From assembly GCA_964472545.1 (NCBI GenBank), contig CAYYNP010000042.1, forward strand, positions 1-45,258: a stretch of 45,258 nt of DNA, in the 5' to 3' direction. The stretch's first letter is position 1; every line of letters begins with the position of its first letter. The stretch is from CAYYNP01 sp964472545. GTDB lineage: Bacteria; Planctomycetota; Planctomycetia; Pirellulales; Thermoguttaceae. A program made the translations under genes and the position numbers. Under the pieces are notes generated by a model. The model worked only from the letters and a program-made list of their open reading frames with translations, was not told the DNA's origin and did no database searches. Shown here in pieces: positions 29,914-38,300 of this stretch.

Positions 29914-30466
29914 GGGAACTTCCTTCCGCAAACGTTGAGGCCGAACGATCGTCCGGCTTCTTCTTGCCCGCACATACTCGATCGCATCAGCATATCCGTT
30001 TAGGGCGATTACTTCAAGTTGCTGCCGTTCGAATTCCCGTGAGCAGGTGCCTGTTTGCGTCAGTGCCTCCGCTTGGGGCGGTTACTTCGAGTTTGCCGAC
30101 GGCAATTGCGCACTTACGCCATCCGGCCCACAGATCTACTGCCACGCAGAAAGGGAGCAACTTACTTCTGCCGTAGGGCTTGAAGACGCGAGTACATCGG
30201 GGCGCCCTGTATCGAGTGCTCTTTCGATAAGGACGTAAAGGGTGAACACCCTATTTAAGCACTAACCCGCGCCGGCACGGTTCGCTCTACCGCCGAAGTG
30301 TGTGGTGCCGGTTTACACGACGCTATGCCACGGATTGCGGGTATCCGCATCGTCCGGTACAAGACCGAATCGAATGCGGCGCTACTTCGCCACCGGCCAA
30401 GGAGCGAGCGCGCCCCAATCGTCGGTTTCCCCGCCGAGTCGTTTCAGCAAAGCGTCAAATCTTGCC
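29914..30466. other. Gene-free stretch between hydrolase and FadL-like genes
   Basis: No coding region recognised. A small hairpin (AGGGTG/CACCCT, 30239-30252) lies ~210 bases downstream of the FadL-like stop and could be a weak terminator. The phrase GGCGATTACTTCAAGTT near 30003 has an imperfect repeat near 30076. The hydrolase-methyltransferase promoter is expected here. Confidence 0.45.
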
Positions 30467-31741
30467 TCAATACGCCCGTATGAGACTGAAGTTGATCGCG
30501 TGAGCCTGAGCCTTGTGAGAACTCATGTCGAAGTCCCCACCCGCCAGACCACTCGTCGTTACGGTCTGCTCGGAGCCGAAGGCGAACATATAGGAGAAGT
30601 CGATGTCCCACTTCCGCCACCGGCAGCCGTATCCGGCAGAAACGGCGTGCTCGAAGGTGGCCTGGATGAACGGCGTCAACGTACTGTTGGGTATGGGGTT
30701 GCGGTGGAAGACATACCCAAAACGAAAGGCACGGTTGTCGCAGAGAAGGTGCTCGTAACCCACTCGAACCGACACAGTGTCGTGCCAGCGCAGGGGAAAT
30801 TCCTCGTAGATCGTGGGGTAGAGAGCGTCGAACACGGGATTGGTCGGGTGGGAGAGGTGAATCCCGAAATCGTCGAACGACTTCGACCAGTTGTACCAGA
30901 TCACGTCGGTCGAGACGATTCGGTGCGAGCACAACTCGTGTCGGACGCCCAGCCCGAGCGAGCGAGGCCAGGTTACGTCGAGCCTCGAATCGTATCGGGT
31001 CTGCCCGAGCCCCGGCACGTCGAGCCGGGCGCTTCCGGCGGCCCGAAATCGGCTCTCGCTCTGATAGGCCAGCCCCAGCGTCGTGTCCGACGCAAGCTCG
31101 AACTGCATCCCGGCCGACCAGCACGGCGCGGCTCCGGTTGCCTGAAGGTCCATGAAGGTGGAAGTCCCCAGAGCCACGGTCGGACCTTGGATAAAATAGG
31201 GGCCTTCTAACTCGTCGTGCGTGATGGCCACCCCCAACGTTGCGCCGATCGAGAGTCGATCGGTCGCTTGGTAAGCCAGGCCCGGCAAGGCCTTTGCCAG
31301 CGAGCCGAACGACTTGTATCGATGTCGTCCCGAGAGCAGTGGGGGGGGACCCTCCATGTCGTAGACCTCAGAGAAGCCTGCCGGGATGAACAACCCCACG
31401 CCGTAAGCCCATTGCTCATCGGCACTTTTGCGCAGCAAGGAGGCCTGGGCCAGCGGCAAGACGCTGTCATTCGTGCCCACGTCGTTCCTTGGATTCTCGA
31501 AGCGGAAGTCGCACAACATCAGGTCGAAACCCAGGTCGACAAGACCGGAACCCTCAATGTTCACGACGCCGGCCGGGTTGTCGAACAGAACGGCGCCGTT
31601 ATCCGCGAAGGCGATGTTCGTTCCTCCGCGACCGATCGATCGCGGAGAGACGCCGTTTAGCATCAGGCCGTCGGAAAGAGCCGTGGCGGACCAGAAAAGC
31701 ACGATAATCAGGGCAGCCAGAGGCTGCTGCGTTCGCTTCAT
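30467..31741 (-). CDS. FadL/OmpP1-type outer-membrane channel
   Basis: A 424-residue protein starting at ATG 31741 behind AAGGAG. A signal peptide (PLAALIIVLFWSATALSDG) is followed by the family's N-terminal hatch region: GVSPRSIGRGGTNIAFADNGAVLFDNPAG (in two pieces), matching the SxRGxGxxGxAxADDxSAxxxNPAG pattern of FadL. Alternating beta strands fill the rest, ending in a C-terminal aromatic-rich strand (INFSLIRAY) typical of outer-membrane barrels. FadL proteins let long-chain fatty acids and other hydrophobic molecules, including long-chain acyl-homoserine lactones in Sinorhizobium, cross the outer membrane. It lies between lipid-acting enzymes and signalling genes, which suggests passage of a hydrophobic signal or nutrient. 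Confidence 0.87.
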   Translation of the reverse strand: MKRTQQPLAALIIVLFWSATALSDGLMLNGVSPRSIGRGGTNIAFADNGAVLFDNPAGVVNIEGSGLVDLGFDLMLCDFRFENPRNDVGTNDSVLPLAQASLLRKSADEQWAYGVGLFIPAGFSEVYDMEGPPPLLSGRHRYKSFGSLAKALPGLAYQATDRLSIGATLGVAITHDELEGPYFIQGPTVALGTSTFMDLQATGAAPCWSAGMQFELASDTTLGLAYQSESRFRAAGSARLDVPGLGQTRYDSRLDVTWPRSLGLGVRHELCSHRIVSTDVIWYNWSKSFDDFGIHLSHPTNPVFDALYPTIYEEFPLRWHDTVSVRVGYEHLLCDNRAFRFGYVFHRNPIPNSTLTPFIQATFEHAVSAGYGCRWRKWDIDFSYMFAFGSEQTVTTSGLAGGDFDMSSHKAQAHAINFSLIRAY

Positions 31742-31953
31742 CGGAATCTCCTTGACGTTGCAGCGAGTTACCGACTCGCCATAGGCTGATATCGGTCAAC
31801 GTCAAGTCGGCCTCCGAATCGTTGCTGCGAATCGGTCGAAACGCTGGTGCGGCGCATACCGGTTTTGCGGATGAGGCAAGACAGGCAATATGGCCCCGGG
31901 GACAAGCAGATACGAAAGGGGTGTTTGCACCAAGAAGGAAGAACGGCCGCGGA

Positions 31954-32334
31954 TCAGGGGGTAGGGTCGAGCGCGGCTACTAGCGGCGAGTCCTCCGAGG
32001 CAAACCGGCACCATTCGTGCCTCAGACTCTCCATATCGCCAGGTAGCTTTTCCCACGCCCGCGCGCGGGCCGCTTCTTCGACCACCGCGGCCTTGGCCTG
32101 CAAACGCGGGACCGATGCATTTGCCGAGGCGCCTTTGAGACGATGAGCCACCGCCGCAACGGTTTCGGTCTCACGGGCGTCCAGAGCCCGTTCCAACTCT
32201 GCGAGGTCCTCTTCGCAGTTGTTTCTGAACTTAGTGATGATACGCTGGGCGAATTCGATGTTGCCCATGCACCGTGCCACGAGATCATCCGCGTCAAAGG
32301 TGACCATTGTCTCATCGGGGATTTCCGGCGTCAT
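31954..32334 (-). CDS. Free-standing HPt phosphotransfer protein
   Basis: A 126-residue protein starting at ATG 32334, with CAGGAA upstream. It contains the HPt signature VAHRLKGASANAS, with phospho-acceptor H64, inside a four-helix pattern (LVARCMGNIEFAQRIITKF, then LAELERALDA). The length fits a single HPt domain plus a short tail. HPt proteins shuttle phosphate between a hybrid kinase receiver and a response-regulator receiver. The large hybrid kinase at 21597 has two receivers and no HPt, while the REC-HD-GYP gene starts 709 bases away on the other strand, so a kinase-to-HPt-to-HD-GYP relay is the simplest inference. It is 212 bases upstream of the FadL-like gene on the same strand. Confidence 0.87.
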   Translation of the reverse strand: MTPEIPDETMVTFDADDLVARCMGNIEFAQRIITKFRNNCEEDLAELERALDARETETVAAVAHRLKGASANASVPRLQAKAAVVEEAARARAWEKLPGDMESLRHEWCRFASEDSPLVAALDPTP

Positions 32335-32585
32335 GTTTGGATTCCTGACACTTGCTTGTGTGACCGGCGGACTAGGGATTGCCTGCGGCGATCCGCGGAA
32401 ACTCTAGATTACGGCATCGAGCGGTCAAGAAGGCTGCGGGGTCAAGAGGGCTGCCCGTGAAATGACGCCGTGGTCGCCTTGTAAGGCCCACGACGGTCGT
32501 ATCAAGCGGACAGTGCCAACCGCGCGCTCCACAGGTCGAATGAGTCAGAGCCGTCACGCGGCCATCGGACGGTCACCGGCAACGG

Positions 32586-32617
32586 CTCGTTCTGGGAGGA
32601 GAACGTAGCGTATACTT
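32586..32617 (+). promoter_or_regulatory. Promoter-like element, copy B
   Basis: Ends in CGTATACTT like copy A at 20083-20115, with shared CTCG, GAGAA and CGTATACTT blocks. It lies 426 bases before the HD-GYP regulator start, so a transcript starting here would have a long leader or be a separate small RNA. No clear -35 hexamer is seen. Confidence 0.3.
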
Positions 32618-32622
32618 CAAGT

Positions 32623-32642
32623 GCAGCTTTCGCCAAAGCTGC
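32623..32642 (+). other. Perfect 8-bp hairpin behind promoter-like element B
   Basis: GCAGCTTT and AAAGCTGC flank a CGCC loop. It begins six bases after TATACTT, so it would be at or near the 5' end of any transcript from that element. It could protect the RNA end or be a protein-binding site; there is no following T run to make it a terminator. Confidence 0.4.
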
Positions 32643-33042
32643 TTTCGCCCAAAGAAGTTGTCATGCACGTGATGTCCGAAGCAAACGGAATTCGACCGCG
32701 CGATGCGGAAAGGCCCCTCGGCGTTCCGGCGATTGTTGGCGGAACACTCGACGGACATTCAGTGATTGATCCGACTCATCCTCAACAAGTCGGTGCAGAC
32801 ATGACGATCTTTGGCAATGGTCAAGCGGCTTTCACACGCGTCACGGATTCCTGGTCGCCCAGTCAACGGCACGATGAGATTCATACTGACGTTGTCGCGC
32901 CAGAACTCGTTGGCCGCCAACTCACCGGACGATTGCCCTATCCTTGACCAGCCCGCGTTGCTGTTGCCGACCACGATGCTCGACGGGCAACGCGAAGTCG
33001 TCCACGACTTGATCGAAACTGGCGGGGCGTGGAGACGTATCA

Positions 33043-34080
33043 ATGCGAATCCTCATTGCGGATGATGACGAGACCGCCCTGGAGTTGCTCGAAAACGCGC
33101 TGGTGCACGCCGGCTACGAGGTCGACTCGGCCAAGGACGGGCAGCGCGCACTCGAGATGCTGCAATCGGGCGACTATCGTTTGGTGATCTCGGACTGGAA
33201 AATGCCGAAGTTGACCGGCATCGAACTCTGCCGCAAGATCCGGAGCCGGCACTTTGCCAGCTACATCTACACGATCCTGCTCACGGCACGAGATTCAACC
33301 GAAGACATCGTTCGAGCGCTCGATGCGGGAGCCGACGATTTCATCACCAAACCCTTCGAGCCCACCGAACTCTGCGTCCGCGTGCGTGCCGGCCAGCGGA
33401 TCTTGTCGCTGGCCAGCCGAGATCTGACGATCTTCAGCCTGGCCAAGCTGGCGGAATCGCGCGATCCGGAAACCGGCGCCCACCTCGAACGAATGCGCGA
33501 ATACTGCCGCGTGATTGCCGAACACCTTTCAAAGCAAGACGCCTACCGCGATGATGTCGACGAGGACTTCATCCAGACGCTCTACTTGACGAGTCCGCTG
33601 CACGATATCGGCAAGGTCGGCATTCCGGACAACGTGCTGCTGAAGCCCGGGCGTCTTACGGAAGAAGAGTTCGAGGTGATGAAGGAGCACACGACCATCG
33701 GCGCGAACGCGCTGGGCGCGGCGGCCAAAGAGCACCCCCACGCAACGTTCCTGCAAATGGCCAGAGAGATCGCCCTGACGCATCACGAGAAGTTCGACGG
33801 CAGCGGATATCCCGGGGGTCGAGTTGAAGATCGCATCCCGTTGTGTGGCCGGATCGTTGCGCTGGCCGACGTCTACGACGCGCTCACGACCAAACGCGTG
33901 TATAAGCCCGCCTACGGTCACGACACGGCCCGATCGATCATCCTCGACGGAAAGGGCGCCCATTTCGATCCCGCCGTTGTCGACGCGTTCGTTGCGTGCG
34001 AAGCGGAGTTCATCCGGATCCAGCAGCAATTCAGCGCTGCCGAATCGGAAGTGGCCGACGAACTTGCCGGCGCCATCTGA
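33043..34080 (+). CDS. REC-HD-GYP response regulator (predicted cyclic-di-GMP phosphodiesterase)
   Basis: A 345-residue protein starting at ATG 33043, with GGAG nine bases upstream. Receiver residues 1-120: acidic cluster D7-D9, phospho-acceptor D51 in VISDWKMP, T81 and K103. The linker is followed by an HD-GYP domain: H187-D188 (PLHDIGKVGIPD), H247-H248 and G255-Y256-P257 (HHEKFDGSGYPGG), the residues that bind the metals and define the family. HD-GYP enzymes break down cyclic-di-GMP to GMP, lowering biofilm and altering motility or secretion. The same REC-HD-GYP architecture is RpfG, the output of the DSF lipid-signal kinase RpfC. Phosphorylation by the HPt/hybrid kinase of this island is inferred from proximity. 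Confidence 0.93.
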   Translation: MRILIADDDETALELLENALVHAGYEVDSAKDGQRALEMLQSGDYRLVISDWKMPKLTGIELCRKIRSRHFASYIYTILLTARDSTEDIVRALDAGADDFITKPFEPTELCVRVRAGQRILSLASRDLTIFSLAKLAESRDPETGAHLERMREYCRVIAEHLSKQDAYRDDVDEDFIQTLYLTSPLHDIGKVGIPDNVLLKPGRLTEEEFEVMKEHTTIGANALGAAAKEHPHATFLQMAREIALTHHEKFDGSGYPGGRVEDRIPLCGRIVALADVYDALTTKRVYKPAYGHDTARSIILDGKGAHFDPAVVDAFVACEAEFIRIQQQFSAAESEVADELAGAI

Positions 34081-34169
34081 ACGGCGGTTGAGTGCCGTTT
34101 GGAGAACACCGGATTCGCGACGACCGCTGTGGGCGCGTCGTCGCGAACCGGCGCTGCCAAGGCGTCTGG

Positions 34170-34790
34170 CTACGCCGGCGGTTGATCGCTCTTGAGGGAG
34201 TCGGCAAACTCGCGGAGAAGCTGCGCCAGTTCCTCGGCTTGCTCTTCCGGCCACCGACGTTTGAGGCGGTCGAGTGCCCTGAACGTCTGGCGGCGGGCAT
34301 ACGCTCGGCGAAGACTCGGCCGGTCATGCTCGGGTTGACTCTTCGTTTGGGCGACGATGTCTTGGGCCACCGCGTAAGTGATGTGTTCCCCTTTCTCCGC
34401 ACGTTCCAGCGCCAGCGTCCGCGCACGCTCCGGTGTCGATGGGGCTGCCAGAAGATAGGCGGCCGTAAGATCCAATCCTAAATCGGCAACGCTTGCCGAT
34501 TTGAATCGCTGGGCCACGTTCATGAAGTTGCGGGCCGATCGCTCTTTCCAGCCGAACTCGGAAGACAACCACGGTCGGAACTGGCCGTGGGGCAGAGTCT
34601 GCTTTACCGTGACCAACTCGGTTCCGATCTCAATGATATCCCCGAGACTACGCCTTACGAGTTGACGGATCCGTTCGGCCGACACACGGACGGCTCGCGC
34701 CGTTTGCACATTGAGTTCGGCGTAGTCGAAGCGTAAGACAAACTCCGGCTGTTGGGGGGACGGCACTATCTTTGTAGTGGGCTTGCCCAT
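34170..34790 (-). CDS. DUF3102-like protein, phage/plasmid-type
   Basis: A 206-residue protein starting at ATG 34790; the frame is open upstream, but those residues look non-coding. The core (IGTELVTVKQTLPHGQF, then FRPWLSSEFGWKERSARNFM) matches the DUF3102 pattern, in which a small protein surveys 'E-F-G-W-S-x-R-x-A-x-x-Y/F-M' and is often encoded on plasmids, phages and integrated elements. The N terminus carries a possible helix-turn-helix (AVRVSAERIRQLVRRSLGDI), the C terminus a charged helix. It may be a DNA-binding regulator. It converges with the HD-GYP gene 89 bases away and flanks a fragment of a second HD-GYP gene, which hints at past recombination. Its substrate and target are unknown. 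Confidence 0.65.
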   Translation of the reverse strand: MGKPTTKIVPSPQQPEFVLRFDYAELNVQTARAVRVSAERIRQLVRRSLGDIIEIGTELVTVKQTLPHGQFRPWLSSEFGWKERSARNFMNVAQRFKSASVADLGLDLTAAYLLAAPSTPERARTLALERAEKGEHITYAVAQDIVAQTKSQPEHDRPSLRRAYARRQTFRALDRLKRRWPEEQAEELAQLLREFADSLKSDQPPA

Positions 34791-34970
34791 GGGGCACCTA
34801 TCCGAGGTGTGACTCGCGGGCCATATCATCGCAGAAAAGGCGCGCGGGATCGCCCATTTATCTAATTGCATTTTGGGGCAGAAACCGCGCATCGTCTACA
34901 GCACAATTGGCGGTAGGAGAAAGGGCCAGAACGCTCTGCTCGACGCGTAGGCCTGGCCTCTTCTCTGTAC

Positions 34971-35067
34971 GGATCTTGTCACTGGCAGGCCGCGACCTGA
35001 CGATCTTCAGCCTGGCCAAGCTGGCACAAATCGTGCGATCCGAAGGAGGTGCTTACTACGTCCTTCG
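34971..35067 (+). pseudogene. Frameshifted fragment of a REC-HD-GYP gene
   Basis: GGATCTTGTC at 34971 starts a ~73-base match to 33398-33469 of the intact HD-GYP gene, including 26 identical bases in a row from ACGATCTTCA. It encodes RILSLAGRDLTIFSLAKLA, the end of the receiver linker. A one-base insertion after this shifts the frame, and the following SEGGAYY weakly recalls PETGAHL. Neither the receiver nor the catalytic part is present. It is a decayed partial duplicate or a relic of a second regulator. Confidence 0.75.
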
Positions 35068-35362
35068 TAATTCTCGGCGACGAGGAGACTCGACGGGCCT
35101 GGTTTCGCGACAAGGAACGGCGATAGCCCAGCACTGGCGTCCTCCGGGTGCGCGAGCCGAAGTGCGCGGTCGTGGCCGAAGTCCCGGTCAGCAAAGGGGG
35201 AGGAAGCGCGTTGTTCTCGCAGTCGGATCTCCGCCGCCACCTCCTCCGCCGCGCACCGACTTACGATCCGGCCGCCGAGCGGATTCTCATCAACCTGCTT
35301 TCCGGTCAAGACGCGTCCGCAACGGCGGAGTCTGTCAGACAAATCCGAGGTCGCGACCGACG
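35068..35362 (+). other. Remnant-like stretch with an interrupted reading frame
   Basis: One plus-strand frame reads FVILGDEETRRAWFRDKERR, stops at a TAG (35124-35126), then continues in the same frame from a GTG at 35148 (FSQSDLRRHLLRRAPTYD) to 35366. Composition is protein-like on both sides of the stop, so this may be a decayed gene. No family is recognised and there is no ribosome site at 35148. Confidence 0.35.
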
Positions 35363-38300
35363 CTAATGCGGCCGCCGTCGCCAACCGATCAGCCCTACGC
35401 CGAGAGCGCCCGCCAGCAGCATTGCCAGCGTGCCCGGCTCGGGCACCACGTTGATCGTGCCGACTTGCGGCTCGGCGCCAAAGCCGGTGATGTACTCGAG
35501 CGTGATCTCGTTCGGGTCCGTCCCGGTGGCGACGAGTTGGCCCAGGATGACTTCTGCGTAGGTCATCGTGGTGTTGAAGCCGCCTTCGCCGACGGTGTTC
35601 TCGTTCAGCGATGCCATGTTCGAGGCGTCGCCCAACGGCAGCACGTCGGACGCTGCGGCCAGACCGGCGTCGGTGAACAAGCCGTCGCTGATCAAGCTCC
35701 AGTTCATCACGCCGTCGACCAGGACGCGGAACTCGCCCGTGGCCGGATTGTATTCGGCCGATGCGGTTCCGTCGGTGACGGGACCGGCATCGCCGGTGAA
35801 GTGCGTGATGAGGTCGGTGATGTCCTGACCGTCAACGTTGCCGTCGCCGCGGCCTACGCTGCCGCCGGCCGTGTCGCTTTGCAGCCAGTTGCGGTCGGCG
35901 GGGTCGCCCGGCATATTGAAGTTGATAATCAGGGTTTGGATATCCTGGCCGTCGACGTTGCCATCGGCATTGCTATCACCCCCCACGGCGACGTGGAGAT
36001 CGACGTCGACGCCGGTCACCGCGCCGCCGACCGCTTCAACGTAGGTGACGCCGCGATGAAACACACCCAATCCGAGGTAGCCCACGCTGGGCGAATCGGG
36101 CGGGACGGCGTCGAAGTCTGGCGACGGCGGAACGGCCGCAAAGGGCTCCATGATTGCCGCCTCTCCCAGCGCGCTGACGATCGTGCGGGTGACGGTGGTC
36201 CCGATTTCCGAGGCGTCGACGCTGCGGGGAACCAACGTGAGCGTGCCGCCGAGGAAGGCGTCCTGCCCTCCGAAGACCAGACGGTCGTTGGCGAGGCCGA
36301 CGATCTCGCAGACGTATTCGGTCGTCTCGCTAAGCTCTCCGGAGCCGTCGATCGTCAGCGTGGCGGCGCCCGGACCGGGAGCGACCACGCCGGTCGCAAT
36401 CAGACCGCCGTTAATCGTTCCATTGCCGCCGAGCGTGCCGTTGCAAATAACGTCGTCGGCCGTAAACGTGCCGCCAACAACCAGCGTCCCCTCGCAGACC
36501 GCATCCGCGGCCGTCAACTCGCCGTCGACGATCAGCGTTCCCGCGGGGCCAACGGTCACGGTCTGGCCGACTGCAAGCGTGCTTTGCACGTCGACGGTTC
36601 CCTCAACGACGTCGAGCGACGCGGCCGCGGCCGGCGCGTCGATGGTGGCGTAGTCGCCGGCGTCGGCAACGGTCACCTGGCTGTTTGCCAACGGTGGCCC
36701 CTCGGGATCCCAGTTCCCGGCGAGGGCCCAGTCGCCCGCACCGCCGGTCCACGTCATCGGCGCGGCCGGCCAGAAGCTGACGCCGGAGAGGACCAGGCAA
36801 TCGTCCGGGTCGGTGTCGCCGTCGACGTCGGCGTAGTCCTCGACGAAGGAAAGATCGGCCGAATCGAGACCCCAGCCGGGCGTGGCAGCGAAGGCCCATG
36901 TGCCGGGCATGTCGATCACACCGTTGTCGTGGGCCGCCACGACGAACTCGTCGGCAATCTCAATGCTCATTCCCAACGGGATGCCGGCATCGATCGGGGC
37001 GAAGTTGACCGTGCCGGTATTGTCGAGGTCGAAGTCGATCAGCGACGTGGTCCAAAGCACGTCCCAGCCGGTGCCGGCCTCGCCGTCGGGATCGGAGACG
37101 GCCCAGGCAAAGGTCCCGCCGTCTTCGACGACGATACCGTTGCCGCCGATTACGGTCCCGTTGCCGCTAAGCGTGTCGCTGACCGTGGCGGTTGCGCCGC
37201 CGTCCATTCGCAGCGTGGTATCGGTTTCGAGGTCAATCCGGGGAATCTCGAGATCCTGTATGAACCGTGCCGTGCCGGAGCGGATCTGGAGTTCGTCGGC
37301 GGTGACCGGCTTGTGGAAGATTACCGTGCCCGTCGGGATGGCGGTAACGAAGCCGCCGCTGTTGGCGACCATGATGCGGTCGGGGTCGGTGGTGCCGCAG
37401 CGGACAATGCCGCCGGCGGCGTCGACTTCCATATCGACGTCGATGTGCTTGCCGCCGCCGAGCGCCGTGCCGGCAAAACCGATGATCGGCGGCTCGCCGT
37501 CCGGTTGGTTCCCGCCGGGGCGGATCTTGCCGACGGCGCTCGTTGGCCCGGCATGGTCGTCCTGCCGGTAGAGGGCGTTGTAGAGATACTGACCGTGTCC
37601 GATCAGCAGGTCACCGGCAAAATCGATCGCCTTGTACGTGGCGCTGGAAACGTCGGCGTGCAGCATCAGATCGGCCATCACCGGGTTGGTGCCGGTGGGG
37701 CCCGTGTCGTAGTCGATCGCGTAGTTCTGCTTGTCGGTCAGCGTGACCACGGGCATGCCGGAGTAGCTGAAGTTGTCGCCCAACTCTTCGAGAAAGCCGT
37801 GTTGGGAGGCCGTGTGCGTCTCGACCACCGTCCGACCGGCCAGCGTCAAGGTGAACCCCTCGTCTTCAATGGCGTTGAAGTCCGTGGCGGGCCACGCCAG
37901 CACGCCGTCGGTGAGCGTCACGTCGCCGTGTTGGCCTTTGCCGGCGAAGTGGTCGCGGAGCGTCCATTTGCCGTGCGAGATGTTCCACGTTTGCCCCTCC
38001 AAGATATGCGTTCTTGCGGTTCGATAGTGATCCATGATCCCCACGGCCTCTTTGCCGACCTCGCCGCTGATGTTGAACGTGTCGATTCGGGTCGGTTCAC
38101 CGCCGAATACGTGGTCGTAGTCCCAGTTGAACGCGCCGGTCAGGCGAAGCAGGCCGCCGTTGAGGACCGAGATGTCCGCCGAGGTGCTCGTGCCGTCACC
38201 GAAGAGCCTGTTGTTGGAGGTGTTCGGGCAACCGGCGCCGGCGTAGACGACCATCAGGTTGCCGGAGTCGGCCGCGGCGGTGATGCTCACGCCGTTCATG

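Larger units (their letters stand above)
32335..33042. other. Long gene-free stretch between HPt and HD-GYP genes
   Basis: 708 bases between divergent genes with no supported coding region; frames on both strands lack family features and good start sites. It holds a promoter-like element (32586-32617) and a hairpin (32623-32642) and probably the promoters of both flanking genes. A small RNA downstream of the TATACTT box is possible but unproven. Confidence 0.45.

Noticed and set aside
30239..30252. Hairpin AGGGTG/CACCCT as a terminator for the FadL-like gene
   Set aside because: Stem is only 5-6 bp with a poor T run and lies ~210 bases from the stop; too weak to call.
32621..32947. Possible small proteins in the gap between HPt and HD-GYP genes
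   Set aside because: Frames on both strands have no ribosome site or known family, and the plus frame begins inside the hairpin region.
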